DNA of 64,000 nucleotides from Eucommia ulmoides (Eukaryota; Streptophyta; Magnoliopsida; Garryales; Eucommiaceae): positions 35,911,534 through 35,975,533 of the forward strand of contig CM028330.1 of NCBI GenBank assembly GCA_016647705.1. The letters run 5' to 3'. How positions within the stretch are numbered: position 1 is the first letter of the stretch; each line of letters starts with the position of its first letter. Made by a program: the position numbers and the translations under genes. Shown here piece after piece: positions 12,860 to 24,799 of this stretch. Under the pieces are notes generated by a model, which saw only the letters and a list, made by a program, of their open reading frames with translations, was not told the origin of the DNA and did not search any database.

Positions 12860-13600
12860 AGACTAAATGACCAGTCCTTGATGATCTCAAAAGAGGTTGA
12901 ATGACTAGTCCTTGAGGGATGTCACAAAATCTCTTCAAATGAGGCTAAATGATCAGTCCATGAAGATCTCAAAGGAGGCTAAATGAACGGGTCTTGAGAA
13001 TCTACAGAATCTCTTCGAAGGAAGCTAAATGACTAGTCCTTGAAGATCTCAAAGGAGGTTGAATGACCGTTCCCTGCGAATCTACGAAATTTCTTCGAAG
13101 GAGGCTGAATGACGAATCCTTGAAGATCTCAAAGAAGGTTGAATGATCGCCCTTGAGTATACTATGAAAGTTATTCAGAAGAGGCTAAATGACCAGTCCT
13201 TGAAGATCTCAAAGGAGACTGAATGACCGGTCCTTGAGAATCTACGTAATTTCTTCAAAGGAGGCCGAATGACTAGTCCTTGAAGATCTTGAAGGAGGCT
13301 GAATCACCAGTCCTTAAATACTACGAAATTTCTTTAGAGAAAGTTGAATGACCCATCCTTGAACATCTCAAAGGATGTTGAATGACTGGTCCTTAAGAAT
13401 CTATGGGATCTCTTTAAAGGAGACTGAATGATCGGTCCTTGAAGATATCAAAGGAGGCCAAATGATTGGTCCTCGAGTATACTACAAAAATTATTCAAAG
13501 GAAGCCGAATGACCAGTCCTTGAAGAGCTCAAATGATGACGAATGACCAGTCTTTAAGGATCTCAAGGGAGGCTGAATAACCAATCCTTGAGGATCATTG
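12860..13600. repeat. Tandem array, dimer of about 80 bp (34 + 46 bp)
   Basis: The words taaatga/tgaatga followed by ccagtccttga recur at 12865, 12899, 12947, 12981, 13027 and 13061 and onward, giving alternating spacings of 34 and about 46-48 bases. Roughly nine dimers can be followed before they fade near 13600. The alternation shows that a short unit was duplicated first and the dimer was amplified afterwards. No open frame runs through it. Confidence 0.85.
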
Positions 13601-14639
13601 TAGTTTTTGTGAATATGATGACTTATTGCTATCTCTTGTCTATGATCGTGCCTATTTAGGAGATTTTCTTCATATCTTAGACTAAATTAAGAATCAAACC
13701 AAATGTAGTTCTAACAGGTAAAGTAAATCAGGATTGGGTAGAACAGTTCTGGGTTAGAGAAACCAATTCCAAGGCGTCTTATCAGTCTGAGACCGAGGTC
13801 AACATTGAAGTAGTAAATTTAGACATGTATTGATTGATTTATTTATTTAATTGAGCTGGATTGCCGAACCCCATTAGGGTGCCTACATATCTCAGATAGC
13901 TAAGAATCAGGTCAAACAAAGTTCGGGCAGGTAATGTAAAATTGATATTTGGTGGAAAGGGTTCTTGGCTAGAGAAACCGATTCCTGCGTCGTCATATCA
14001 ATACATGATTGAAAATGACTAAGAGAATTCTCACTGGAGAAAACTCTTAGGGAAACTCAACACTTAGTGGAGTTTCATGGCCATATCCCACTTGGGATTG
14101 CCGATGAGGCCTAGAAAACTTCCTGTGGAAACTTAACCTTGAATAAAACATGCCTCAGTCATAGACTAGGTATTGATAATGCTTGTTTTTTTTTTTAGAG
14201 ATTATGGATTTCATTTCTTAGATTTTGAATTTTTTTTGCCAGTCATAGCTGGTGTAAATCTTATCAAGAAATCTCAACGGAGAAATCTGATATAATATAC
14301 CCCAGCTCTAGCTAGAGTGAATCTTATTACAAAATCTCGATAGATAAACTAGATATAATATGCCCCACCTCTAAATGGGGCGCAGGATTATATCCTGAGC
14401 GTTCAGGAGAATATGACAGATCCCACATGGGTTGCCCATGTATCCCAAACTGAGCGTGTTATTTTAATGTTCGATTGAGACTGGAAACCTCGTTGGGTTG
14501 TTCTTTAAGTTAGAAATCATGTCAAGTTATTATTTCAGGCAACGATCGTTTGATGACCGAAACCTACCAACGTTATCAATATACCTTGATTTCTTAGGTC
14601 AATAATCAGGTTGAAATGTAGTTTGGTCCTCGTTGTATT

Positions 14640-14935
14640 GAATTTTTTTTTCAAATAATCAATCGAACCCACAAGGGTTTCCTACATACCTTGGTGATCT
14701 ACCAAGGATCAAGTTAAAGCGTAGTTTGTGCACAAGTATCCTTTATTGTTTACCTAACAAAATGATTGAAATGGTTTTCTTAGGGAAGTTGAGGGACTTC
14801 TCCAGAGATATGCCCTGATACAGGGCTGAGAGAATGTCGTAAGGTTGACACTTCTCTAATTTCGACCGAACCCGCTTGGGTTTCCTACGTACCATGGTTA
14901 ATTACCAAGGATCAGGTTGAGATGTAGTTCCACAC
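14640..14935. repeat. Duplicated ~290-bp block, copy 1
   Basis: Two copies of the scattered motif flank a spacer containing ggacttctcc, cctgatacaggg and gagagaatg. The same motif-spacer-motif order returns at 16800-17090, so a whole block was copied within O1 about 2.15 kb apart. Confidence 0.7.
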
Positions 14936-15974
14936 TTTTGATGAATGATTTTTATTTTTCTTTAAGAGGAAAACTGAACCCATATGTGGGTGCCTACATA
15001 TCCCAGAGAACTAAGAATCAAGTCGATACGTAGTTCAATGTTGATGAGTTTTTATGATTTGGGTGTTACATTTTACGTCGTGGGACGAAAACAAATGTTA
15101 TTTCCATCGAGAAATCCTAAAGATATAATTTCGTTGGGGAATCTTATCCGACATTTCTTATTGTGTGATTTATGATCATTGATAGTGTAGAAGCTGGGTA
15201 GAAAACTGATTAGCTACTAGATAAGAAAGTAAATCGGTTTGTCTCACTATTTGTCGGAGGTGATGAAAAATGAATTCGAGATCATTGTTTTTTAATCTCT
15301 GAATGCACTTGACAACGTGTTTGATGTTTGATAGAAAAGGATTTCTGAAATGTGAAGTTAATTCTTAGGATTCACCAGTTGGTGTAACACCTGGACCATG
15401 AAATTTCATTTAGTCTAGATGGAGTTTATAGAATGGATTACCTATAGCACCAAGGCTTGTAGATTATTTGTTGGAATTTGGATGGTAAACCTCATCATTT
15501 CCATTTGGTTGTTCGCTTTAAGTGTCTTTCTTTGAATGTCATCATATAGGGATCATGTATATATTTAATGTATTTTTTGACATCCTAAATTATTGTTAGA
15601 AGAAAAATCAACCCCGTCTCCGTTTCTTGGTATTGTCACCGAAATGGTGTGTGGTGGCCTCTCTCTTTAGGAGTTGGTTAATCTTCGTCTATCGATGGTC
15701 TTATTATTTTTTTCAAAAGCTCAAATCCTGAAGGTAACTCTGGGGTGTACCAATCTTGTCTCCAAATTGATTGTTTGTATCGAAACTCAAGTATTTTATA
15801 GTGTACAATGATTTTTTCTGGGAAGTTGGATTGCAGGATAGGATTGAATAAGGCTTTTTGACTTCGATATATCTGTTGTTTTAATAGTGGTATCATTTTG
15901 ATGTTTTGTGCATTGTTTGGTTTGGTGACGACTGTAGGCTACAAAACTTGTTTCGAAATTAACTATCATTTATC

Positions 15975-16385
15975 AAAATCAAGAGTTATCATGAAGGTAT
16001 GATGGTATGGTAGAACCTTCGACCACTTAAGGTACGATGGTATAGCAGAATCACCAACCGCTTAGGTAGGATGGTATGGTAGAATTTTCGATCGCTTTAG
16101 GTAGGATGGTATGGAAGAATCGCCGACCGCTTAGATAGAATGGTAGTGTAAAATCTCTAATCGTTTAGGTAGGATAGTATATTAGAATCTCTGTATAGGA
16201 TTGTGTGTAGATTCTCCGACCACTTAAGGTAGGTATTTTTCTTCGACCACTTGAGGTAAGAACGTATGTCAAATTCTTCGACCAATTAAGGTAGGACAGT
16301 AGGTATTCTTCTCTGACCACTTCAAGTAGGAATGCATGTCAAATTCTTCAACCAATTAAGGTAGGGCAGTATTTCTCTTCCCTTT
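15975..16385. repeat. Tandem array of ~40-bp units (aggatggtat / tcgaccgctta)
   Basis: Units with aggatggtatggtagaat followed by tcgaccgctta-like words repeat about nine times and grow more divergent to the right, where the unit changes to ttcgaccacttgaggtagga. It lies in the non-coding interior of O1 and shows no open frame. Confidence 0.75.
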
Positions 16386-16799
16386 TTCTTATGTCGTTTG
16401 TTCTGCCCTGAGATGTTAGTTATGGAGGTCATAGTTTGCTATGTAGGTTTACTAGATTTCGAGCAGTTTTTTACCTTTACTCCTTCTAATCATGAAGAAT
16501 TCTGAATTACCAGATGAATTTTATTGATTTCTCAGCCTAATTTTGGAATTTGTGCCTTTAAATGTACCCAAGAACTTCATTGGATGCAATAAGTTTACCA
16601 AAATCTCATGTCTTTTCCTTTTTCTTTTTTTTTTTCTTTTTTTTTATTTTTTTGTTATTTTTACCCCTAGCATCCCTTAATAGGGAGTGAATATGTGGAC
16701 TTAGGCCCTCAATGCTTGGTGGAGAGTGTACAATGGACTGAATTCATGTATGATGATGAAAACTATGAGAACGCGCTCTAGCCCATAGCTGGGGTTCAT

Positions 16800-17090
16800 A
16801 CAATTGGATGACCGAACCTTAATAGGTTTCCTACATACCTTGGTGAGTTACCATGGATCAGGTCAAACGTATTTCTTGTAGGAACCTACCATTTTGTTTG
16901 AATAACAAAGAGAGCGAGAATAGTTTTCCCAGGAAAGTCGATGGACTTCTCCGAAGATGCACCCTGGTACAGGGTTGAGAGAATGCTATAAAGTTGACAC
17001 CTCTCCTTCTTTTCATTTTGACCGGGCACGCTTGGTTTTTCTACGTACCTTGGTGAGTTACTAAGGATCAGGTCTTATCATAGTTCCAAG
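16800..17090. repeat. Duplicated ~290-bp block, copy 2
   Basis: Second copy of the motif-spacer-motif block described at 14640. The shared spacer includes gacttctccgaagatg and gagagaatgctataaagttg. Confidence 0.7.
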
Positions 17091-19259
17091 CCAACAAGAT
17101 AATTTTAAGGATCATACCTGCCGCAGACAAAGATAACTATGTTTACTGGCAGTAATCTCTTCTAGCGTAATGGTAACATCGACAAATCCCAAGTGTTAGT
17201 TAGTTAAAGTCTTTAAATAACGTTATTTTAAGTTTACTGCTGAAAACCTGGTGCTTAGAGTACTTAAACTATGTTAGGACTTACTCAATTCTTGGAAGAT
17301 CTTGTTAGATCCCGTCAAGGTCAATTTTCTAAGGACACTCTACTACATGCCAATGCTTTGCAAGAATGAGTAAGATCTATTATCAAGACACACCTTATGT
17401 GAGGTCAACCTCTTGTCTATGTCCTAATTTGGTTGAAGCCACTATTAGAGATGGACAATGGTAAGGTGAATGGTGAGGTATCTTGACCATTATATGTCCG
17501 AGGATTACCTATTATCCTACTAGAGCTTCCAAATAAGGTGTATGGGTGCAAATGTTATACTAATGATGGTCTATTGATGCAAAATGATATACATGATGAC
17601 ACAGGTTTTTGTTGAACTAAGATGACTAATTTTTCTCATGTGTATGCAAGTTATGTATGCCTAAGTGAAACGTGATGCATAGTGTTTGTGTAGTTTTTCG
17701 ATACTCACTTATGTGTTGTATGATTTTATGAAGCCCAAATCTTTTACCTAGAATTGTTTCCTAGGGAATGCATCGTCTATCTAGAGATGCAAGTTTTTTC
17801 TTAGAATGTTTCCTGCAATATTTGCACTAGGTACTATTTCCTATTAGCCATGTACCCTAGTTGTCTCTATATTATCTCTAATACGGAAAGTTAACCGGCG
17901 CTCCTAAGAGGCTTTTTCCTCATTTTGCTTCTACTTGCATTGCAACTAAAATTTTGAATGGGATTTCTCATCGAAAATTTTTTGGTTATAAGATGAAAGG
18001 GTTCGGACAGGAATGATGGAAGGTTATTTCATGTTGATTGGTTGAGCTCGGGACATCCCAAAATGGGAACATCTGGCTTGGAATTGAGATTTTTGTTAAT
18101 CTGGCTTGGGCTTTGAATGACTTTTTGGATGATTTTCGAGAGAGGGTTCAATCATCTCAGTGATTGTCGCTCTGAGAGTGAGTCTATTTTACAGTCTCAC
18201 GGGTGAACCATAGTTGGCTTCTTAGTCGAACAGGTTTTAACTTGCCTGAGGCATTTTCAAGCTAAACCAAAAATATCTTCCCTATGGTTCATAATTCCTA
18301 TTGTACAAACTTTGTGAGAAAGGACAATATACTTAGGACACGTCATGTAAATCCTAGGGACATGTGACCCAATGTATGCTTATTGTTGGATTTTACAGTT
18401 TTAATTTGACTGGGTGGTGACACTTTCTTTCATCTTGGTAAGATTGGCATGATTTTGCACGATTGACATCGATTCTTTCATGTTATCTTAGTGGACGAAC
18501 ATTAGACGAATTTGTTTACCAAAGGCTATTTTTTAGATGACTTATCGACCACATTGAGTCATAAACATTGTACATAAGGTAGAAATAAGAAAGTTCTATC
18601 TCCAAGACAGTGTCCTAAGTACAACGGGGTTTTGGGTACCATTCTATCCTAGGATCATTATATGTGGTTCATGGTTTTTCTACTAACATATCCTAGAAAA
18701 GTTTCAATTCCCAAATCTTCAAATCTCTGGCATCCTCCCCGAGGGATTATCCATCGTTGGTTGGTGATCCGAACAAGGAAAATTTCGAAGCCGAATCCCA
18801 GGGGATAAACCACCCTGCATTGCTTCTACTGAATTCTTTTTCTAATCCTACAGGGTTTCAGAGCTTAGATCGGTGGAATCAAATCGCATGACTTCAGCCC
18901 CTAATAACGTCCTTTCTATCCCTAAGAGGTTTGCGGATTTGGGGTTTTATCTCATGACATGCAATGTAAAGTGGTGCTCGTGTGTTGGAGAGAGTTTACG
19001 AAAAGTAAATACAGATATTTAAAGACAATAAATTAAATGCAGTAATAGTAAATGACATTAAATAAGTACATGCAAATATAACCAAAGCATGTATGATTTT
19101 TTATTTTTTTTATTGATTTACTCTTTTTTTTTTCATTTTCTTTATTTATTTATTTTTTAAAAAAGAATCATTTATGTTTAAAACCAAAGACATATTTCAT
19201 GGATTTTATTTAATCGTGAACATAGATTTAGACTCCAACTAAGCTTGACCTTCAAGAAA

Positions 19260-19277
19260 TCCCCAGCGGAGTCGCCA
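19260..19277 (-). other. O1 primer binding site
   Basis: Minus strand reads tggcgactccgctgggga two bases inside the right LTR. It matches the primer-site sequence commonly found in Tat/Ogre-like elements, for which a tRNA-Arg primer has been described. The tRNA assignment is from memory of the family, not from a tRNA gene in this window. Confidence 0.65.
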
Positions 19278-19279
19278 AC

Positions 19280-21510
19280 TGACGTACCCTAGATTATTTG
19301 AAAACAGTGGAAGTAGAGAACGAGAAGAAGAGGAAAACAAGCTTTTATTCCTCCATCTCGAAATCCTCAAAATCCATTCATTTTCGAAAATGATTTTTAG
19401 GGACGTTTCTAGGCGCCAGTTTAGAAAACATTCTTTGGGCTGGGATTTATGTTTAGAAAATGAGTCACCACCTAGCATGGGGTTAAATGGTGTGGTAGGT
19501 CATCGGGATTTTAGAAATACATTTTTATTTTGAAAATGGCCCAAGTTTTGACTCATAAACTATTAGTCTTTTACTAGAGATTTCTTTAAGTTCGGGGGTT
19601 GGTTATGCTTGGGAAAGGTGTTGAGTAGCCCAAGACACCCGTCTGAAGACAGTACCTCAGTCTAAATGGATGTTCACATTTAAACAAAGTCTAAGTAATT
19701 TCCTTTGGTTCTGGTTAACAAAATAATTCTCATTTTTATGTTTTTTGTCCTTTTATTCATTTTTTATGTAAGGAAAGCAAGAAATATTACTATCTATCAG
19801 CAGCAACAAATAAATCAGATGAAATATAAATATTTTTTTGTATTTTTTACGATCAAACCTTGTACAGGTTGCCTACGTATCCCGATTTTAATGGGGGAAT
19901 CAGGTCAAAACATAGTTCATTTGCTCATATGAACTTATTTTTATTTAGACCAGTGACCGAACCCATACATGGGTTGCCTACGTATCTCAGTAGCTGAAAA
20001 TCAAGTAAGCACTTAGTTCATCTCGAGATGACTTTTGTTTTGAGTTTACTAGAGTTCGGTTTCATTTGTTCTCAAGAGAATCAAATCTGTTATGCACAAC
20101 TCATGGTGTAATTGATGTTTTTGTCATGTTCTTTATGTTCTTGACATGTTCTTGATGTTCTTGATATATTTTTGGATGTTTTTAACATATTTTGATGTTT
20201 TCTACATGTTTTCAACGTTTTTTACTTGTTTCTTGATATGTATACTATGTAAATGGAATATGAATCTAAGAACTACACAAATATGCTATATACAAGAAAT
20301 ATAACAATATTTAAGGCAATATTGAAAGTCATTTAAGAAGACTTAGCCAAATTAGGGGAGTGGTCTTTCCGTAAGTGATTTCCTTCTTCTCCTTTTTTGA
20401 ATCTTCTCAGTTGTTCTCGATCGCTCTTCGACAACTTCTTGAGATCTTCCTCCAAGATCCTCAAGAACTCCTTTTGGAATATATTTCGATAGAATTTCAA
20501 GGTGTTCTTGGAGTAGATGGCTTGAGAACTCCCTAGACATGAGAGATGAATTTGAGACTAGATAAAGAAAGTCTTGGATCAAGCTCTTCAAATTATCAAA
20601 ACAGACCCCCTATTTTATAGGTCGTGTACCCTGCACATTATCCAATGACAAGGGTATCCCAGCTGGCTCCTTAGGACCTATTTGGTTTAGGGGTCACCAT
20701 TTTATGTCTTGTAGTTTGATAGTTTTGGACGAATTTGAAAGATTCAGTAAGATTTTCTAAGATTTGGTAATAATTACCAAATCTTAAAATATTTTATGTA
20801 ATGATTTCCAATCATTACTCATGATTGGTAATTATTGACCATTATTAGAAATCATTACCCATGATTGGATTGCACATGGGGCAATTAATGCATGGTGTGA
20901 CACTTTTCGATTCTGTTTGCTTACTAAGTATCGGTTACTCGAACTATTTGGGTTAGATTGCATTTAGTTCATTGAAGATTCAATGTATGTATTCTCCATG
21001 TGACATTTGGCATTTAATTCTTTATAATGACACTTGATTTGATGGGAACTTAATGCTCTCTAATGAGATGGAATTGGTTCGGTTAGCCTTGTAACCGTTT
21101 AGTTACATTTCAAGTATCTTGATTTCCTTGAGATATTTTGATCAAAATATCAAGATACCTAGAATGTAGTCTCCCAAGGTCACTCCAAGCATTTAATACT
21201 TGATGGGAAGTTTTATTTGATGGCTCATTTATGGCTTGAGTTGATGGCAAACCGTATCGGTTACATTTGTAACCGATAGTTACTTTTCAAGTAACTTGGT
21301 TTCTACCCTAGATATTTTGAAAAAAATTATCTTAGAAATATCTTGGAATTTAATGCTCATTTAATGAGTCATTAAATACTTGGTGGGGCCCTTGATGTGA
21401 TGGGCTTTGATTGCTAATCATGATGACTTCGGTTTAGTTGGTTTTGAACCGAGTCCTAAGCCATGGTTACTTTGGGTAACTTAGACTTTTCATAGCATTT
21501 TTTTTTAATT
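19280..21510 (-). repeat. O1 right (5') LTR
   Basis: Begins TGACGTACCC and parallels the left LTR through the two bridge motifs, the ttcttgacatg tract and the gatttggtaat words. It is shorter than the left LTR because it meets A1 sequence at about 21510. A minus-strand TATA-like box lies at 20611-20620, in the position expected for the retroelement promoter. Confidence 0.8.
20611..20620 (-). promoter_or_regulatory. TATA-like box in O1 5' LTR
   Basis: Minus strand reads ctataaaata. The equivalent site in O2 (63751-63760) reads cctataaata. The position inside the LTR fits a pol II promoter; there is no direct proof. Confidence 0.4.
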
Positions 21511-22579
21511 CTGCCCAACCACCACTGCAGCGATGGAATGACAGAAGGCCCACTGTATTACCATCGCTGCAACGATCAATCAACTAGCTGGCTAAGATAT
21601 TTTGGGATATTTTTAGGATATGTTCGGCCAAGTTGATGTACACCCCCTTCCTACCTTGTATCAAGGACGTTTTTACACTTGTGAGAAGCCATAGTTCAAA
21701 CCAAGAAAGAGAAGAACTCATTTGTGGAAGAGAAACTGATCTCGGAGCGATTTTTGCAAAAGTGGAACACTTCACTCTTTAGATTTGACATTCTCTCTTT
21801 GTTTCCATCTTCGTTTCTAAACTTTTCATATTGAATGATGAAGTTATTCTCATGTTTTAATGCATATTTGGTTGTGATCAAGGTTGGCTAAGTAAATATT
21901 ATCTAGGGATTAATTAGTTCATATATATGCATGTTTGAGTGAATATAGGTTTCGTTAACGGTTGTTTATCTTGATCCGATTGTGTTTATCATTTTATTAC
22001 ATCCTTGATATGCTTTTTATGGTATTAGGGTTGGTTTTAGAATACGAGGTTTCACAATCGGGAGAGGTAACCCCAGATTCAGACTAGGGTTAAACACAAC
22101 ATGACCGTCTAATGTTTCGGGAGATTATTAGAACGTGTGCAATTCGTAAGGTTGGGTCAAGACTCATGTACTCGTTTAGATGCTAGATAGGGATATCGGC
22201 GTTAATACGATGTGCATATTCGCTTACTTTACACTCGGGAGTAGTAGTGAGCGAGTTTACGATCCCTAGATTGTCGGATAAGTTGAACATCGTTAATGTA
22301 AACTAAATGAAATCAAATATGTATTAGTGAACGAGATTAATCCCTAGGTAATCCATTTTCATAGATTTAATCCCTAGTTGTTAGGTTTAATTAGTTTTCA
22401 ATTTGCAAACACAAATCAATTCTTGAAACGTCTAGATAATATTAAGTTATGTCAATTGTAGTACTTAACTAATCGTTCGACAAATCCCAGTGGACGACAC
22501 TCGATCTTAGGATCCACTATATTAAAACCTGACCTCGTGCACTTGCGAGTAAAATCAAAACGTTAGAAAATAGCAAACA
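21510..22579 (+). repeat. A1 5' LTR
   Basis: Matches 35857-36521 and 58007-58418 of the 3' LTR. It includes the GC-rich accactgcagcgatgg words, ttgatgtacacccc, and the terminal ggatccactatatt/gtgcacttg region. It ends at aaaca, seven bases before the primer site. Confidence 0.8.
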
Positions 22580-22585
22580 AGTTTT

Positions 22586-22601
22586 TGGCGCCGTTGTTGG
22601 G
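22586..22601 (+). other. A1 primer binding site (tRNA-Asp type)
   Basis: tggcgccgttgttggg, close to tggcgccgttgccggg, the complement of the plant tRNA-Asp 3' end that Athila and related elements use. Confidence 0.75.
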
Positions 22602-22829
22602 AATTTTTATTAGTGATTTGGTTGATATTACTATCAAGTAGTGCAATATTAATCTTGACATTCTTTTTGTTTTATTTAGTTTCAATTTGTTTTTGTTTAA
22701 ATTGTTTTCATTTGTTGTGATCACAAGCAGTGTATGCGATGTAGCCAGAGTCTGGAATTCTTAATTTTTTATCTTAAGATTAAGCATACATTGAGGAAAT
22801 CAAAGAGAAAGAAAAGAAACCAAACTCAA

Positions 22830-23159
22830 GCCATGGCCGGCGGTGCTTATGATCATATGCCACAACAACCGTCGGTTCACCAGGCGCTACCGCAACAGCC
22901 GCCGGAACCGAAAGTTTAACAACGGGTCCTTAGGGACTACTATCGACCCATGATGTTTGACAATTATTCTAGGATTCGGAGGCAGCCAATCCAAGCAAAT
23001 AACTTCGAGTTTAAACCTGCCTTAAGCAACATAGTTCAGCAAAACCAATACGGCGGGAATCTTCACGAAGATCCAAATATCCACTTGGCAAGATTATTAG
23101 AGATTTGTGTTACGGTGAAGATAAACGGAGTTGCAGAAGATGTAATCTGACTGAAGTTG
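22830..23159 (+). pseudogene. A1 gag remnant, part before A2
   Basis: Encodes a proline/glutamine-rich start (MAGGAYDHMPQQPSVH) and then the Athila gag signature F-K-P-A-L...I-V-Q-Q-N-Q-Y-G-G...E-D-P-N...H-L-A-R-L-L-E-I-C. In Athila gag this precedes the LFPFSLRD segment, which here lies beyond A2 at 28948. Gag would form the particle core and bind the genomic RNA. Broken. Confidence 0.75.
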
Positions 23160-24799
23160 TGGTAGCGCGAAAATATGCCGCTACTTTCACTCGCAAGCAT
23201 ACGAGGTCAAGTTTTAGTATAGATCAGGAGAGTTAGGGTTATCGTATCCACAGGGATTAGTTTTGACTATTATTAAGTACCGCGTTTGTCGTGACCTAAC
23301 TTTATCTAGGCGAAAATAAATGTGTTTAAAATTAATAAAATTAATACTAAGTTAATTAATATAATTAAACTAACTATACTAATACTATTATGAGATGTTT
23401 AGGGAAAATATTGAATGAGATTAACTTTTGTTTACAAAAACATGTTTGGTCTCGTTTTAGTTTATGTTAACGGCGTTCAACTTATCCGACAATCTCAGTT
23501 CGTAAACTCCCCCGCCACCTCTCCCGAGTGTAAGACGAGGGAATACGCGACTTCAAGTCAACGAAGAAGTCCCTCTCAATATTTTAATGACCCTAGGTCA
23601 CGTGAGTCTTGCCCCCAACATCATTGATTGCACACAATCCAACTCCCGACTTGGTTATTGGATCGTCGCGTTGTGTTTACCCTATCGACAATCTCAGTTT
23701 GTAAACTTCCACGCCACCTCTTCCGAGTGTAAGACGAGGGAATACGTGACTTCGTGTCAATGAAGAAGTCCCCTTTAACATCTTAACGACCCTAGGTCAT
23801 GTGAGTCTTGCCCCAACGTCATCGATTGCCCACAATTCAATTCTCTCCCAGGCTATTAGATCGTCGCGTTGTTTACCCTAGTCCGAATCTGGGGTTACCT
23901 CTTCTGAGTATCAAACCCTGTATTCTCGAAATATCTATCTAAGAATGATAAACAAACAATGCAGCAAACACAATCAAAATAATGAAGAACAACTGCTAAC
24001 CAAACACAAACTCAACAAAATAATATTTTCATAAATATATTAATCCCTAGACAAAAACCCCTTTAGCTCAAGGCCATAGTCCGGTTATACAATGAAAACT
24101 AAGCTAAACATGCTCAAACAACAATCTTAAGTTAAGAAATAGAAAAAGGAACAAGAGAAACTTAGCCTAGTCCGAGGATCTATTACTAAAAACATTTTGA
24201 GATCGCTTCCCCTTCTTGGTAACGTGATCTTCTCCTTAGGATTTGAATGAGCACTCCCAAAACCTCTCTCTAAAATATACTAAGTACTATGGAGCTCTAA
24301 TGTCCGGAGGAAAAGAGAGAAGGGGGTATAAATAGGGAAAATATCTAAAATAAATATCTAAATCTGTGCAGAGGTGACCGCTGCGGTGGTAGAAGGACAG
24401 TTAGATTATCGTTGCGGCTATCATTTGATCGCCGCTGCAGTGGAACAGTGGCCTTACTCTCTGTATTTTGTACGCTGCGGCAGTGGTTTTTGCACCACAG
24501 TAGTGAATTTATAGAGAGTTTGGGCTGGCTCTGAAGTTTGACCGCCGCAGCGGTGGTTTAGTCACCGCGGCAGTTGGTGCAGGTTCTGAATTTTATTTTC
24601 TTTGCCCTTTTTCCACCGTTCTTCCACCGTCTTTGATCTGATATGAACGGTTTTGATCCGTTTTCATACCTTTTCACCTCAAACACCTGATTTAGTACAA
24701 AAAGAATAAAAACACATCAAAATATATTAAAACATACTAAACATACTCAAAAACTAATAACGTTCGGATTGGAAATAGATAGGTAATTTACAACTATCA
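23160..24799 (-). repeat. A2 left (3') LTR
   Basis: Starts tggtagcgcg and ends with ctatca on the plus strand, the reverse of TGATAG...CCA. It holds two ~180-bp subrepeats (23500-23850) with cacctctcccgagtgtaagacg, and a GC-rich cgctgcggtgg section (24370-24590). Confidence 0.85.
24327..24334 (-). promoter_or_regulatory. TATA-like box in A2 left LTR
   Basis: tataaata on the plus strand, tatttata on the sense (minus) strand, at the same place as tataaata in A4. A second copy is at 28544-28551 in the right LTR, which is the 5' LTR of the element. Confidence 0.35.

Larger units (their letters stand above)
13858..17090. repeat. Scattered copies of a ~65-bp motif inside O1
   Basis: The pattern is ccgaaccc, a few variable bases, gggttgcctacgtatc or gtttcctacgtacc, a spacer, then aatcaggtc or gatcaggtc and often cgtagttc. 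Copies lie near 13862, 14415, 14557, 14662, 14863, 14974, 16809 and 17019. Two more lie in each O-family LTR (1830 and 1919; 19850 and 19946; 59843 and 59941). All have the same orientation. The motif is known to me from plant gypsy repeats, but its role is unknown. Confidence 0.8.
12698..19259 (-). other. O1 internal region without coding capacity
   Basis: About 6.6 kb between polypurine tract and primer site. None of the short open frames resembles gag, protease, RT, RNase H or integrase. The space is filled with tandem arrays (12860-13600, 15975-16385), scattered copies of a motif of about 65 bp, and a duplicated block of about 290 bp (14640-14935 and 16800-17090). I see no host gene in it. 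The region near 19080-19160 is T-rich low-complexity DNA. Confidence 0.65.
1253..21510 (-). mobile_element. O1: large non-coding Ty3/gypsy-type LTR element (LARD, Tat/Ogre-like primer site)
   Basis: Two direct repeats define the element: the left copy (1253-2118 continued at 10899-12682) and the right copy (19280 to about 21510). The minus-strand orientation follows from a primer site (tggcgactccgctgggga on the minus strand, 19260-19277) beside the right LTR and a polypurine tract beside the left LTR (12683-12697). This primer sequence and the LTR start, which resembles TGTAGACACTGCA, are familiar from plant Tat/Ogre-like elements. The internal 6.6 kb shows no gag or pol, so it fits the class of large retrotransposon derivatives (LARDs) that rely on proteins from elsewhere. 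LTR-to-LTR difference is about 13% in a sampled 170 bp, the oldest in the window. It hosts C1 in its left LTR and ends abruptly against A1. Confidence 0.8.

Noticed and set aside
12860-13600. Regularly spaced repeats resembling a CRISPR array
   Set aside because: The repeats are plant tandem repeats with similar, not unique, spacers and no cas genes; they lie within a plant LTR element.
22586-22601. tRNA-like sequence (tRNA-Asp), and similar pieces at 27354, 44148, 48282, 4269, 53006 and 19260
   Set aside because: These are primer binding sites of 11-18 bases beside LTRs, not tRNA genes; no cloverleaf context.
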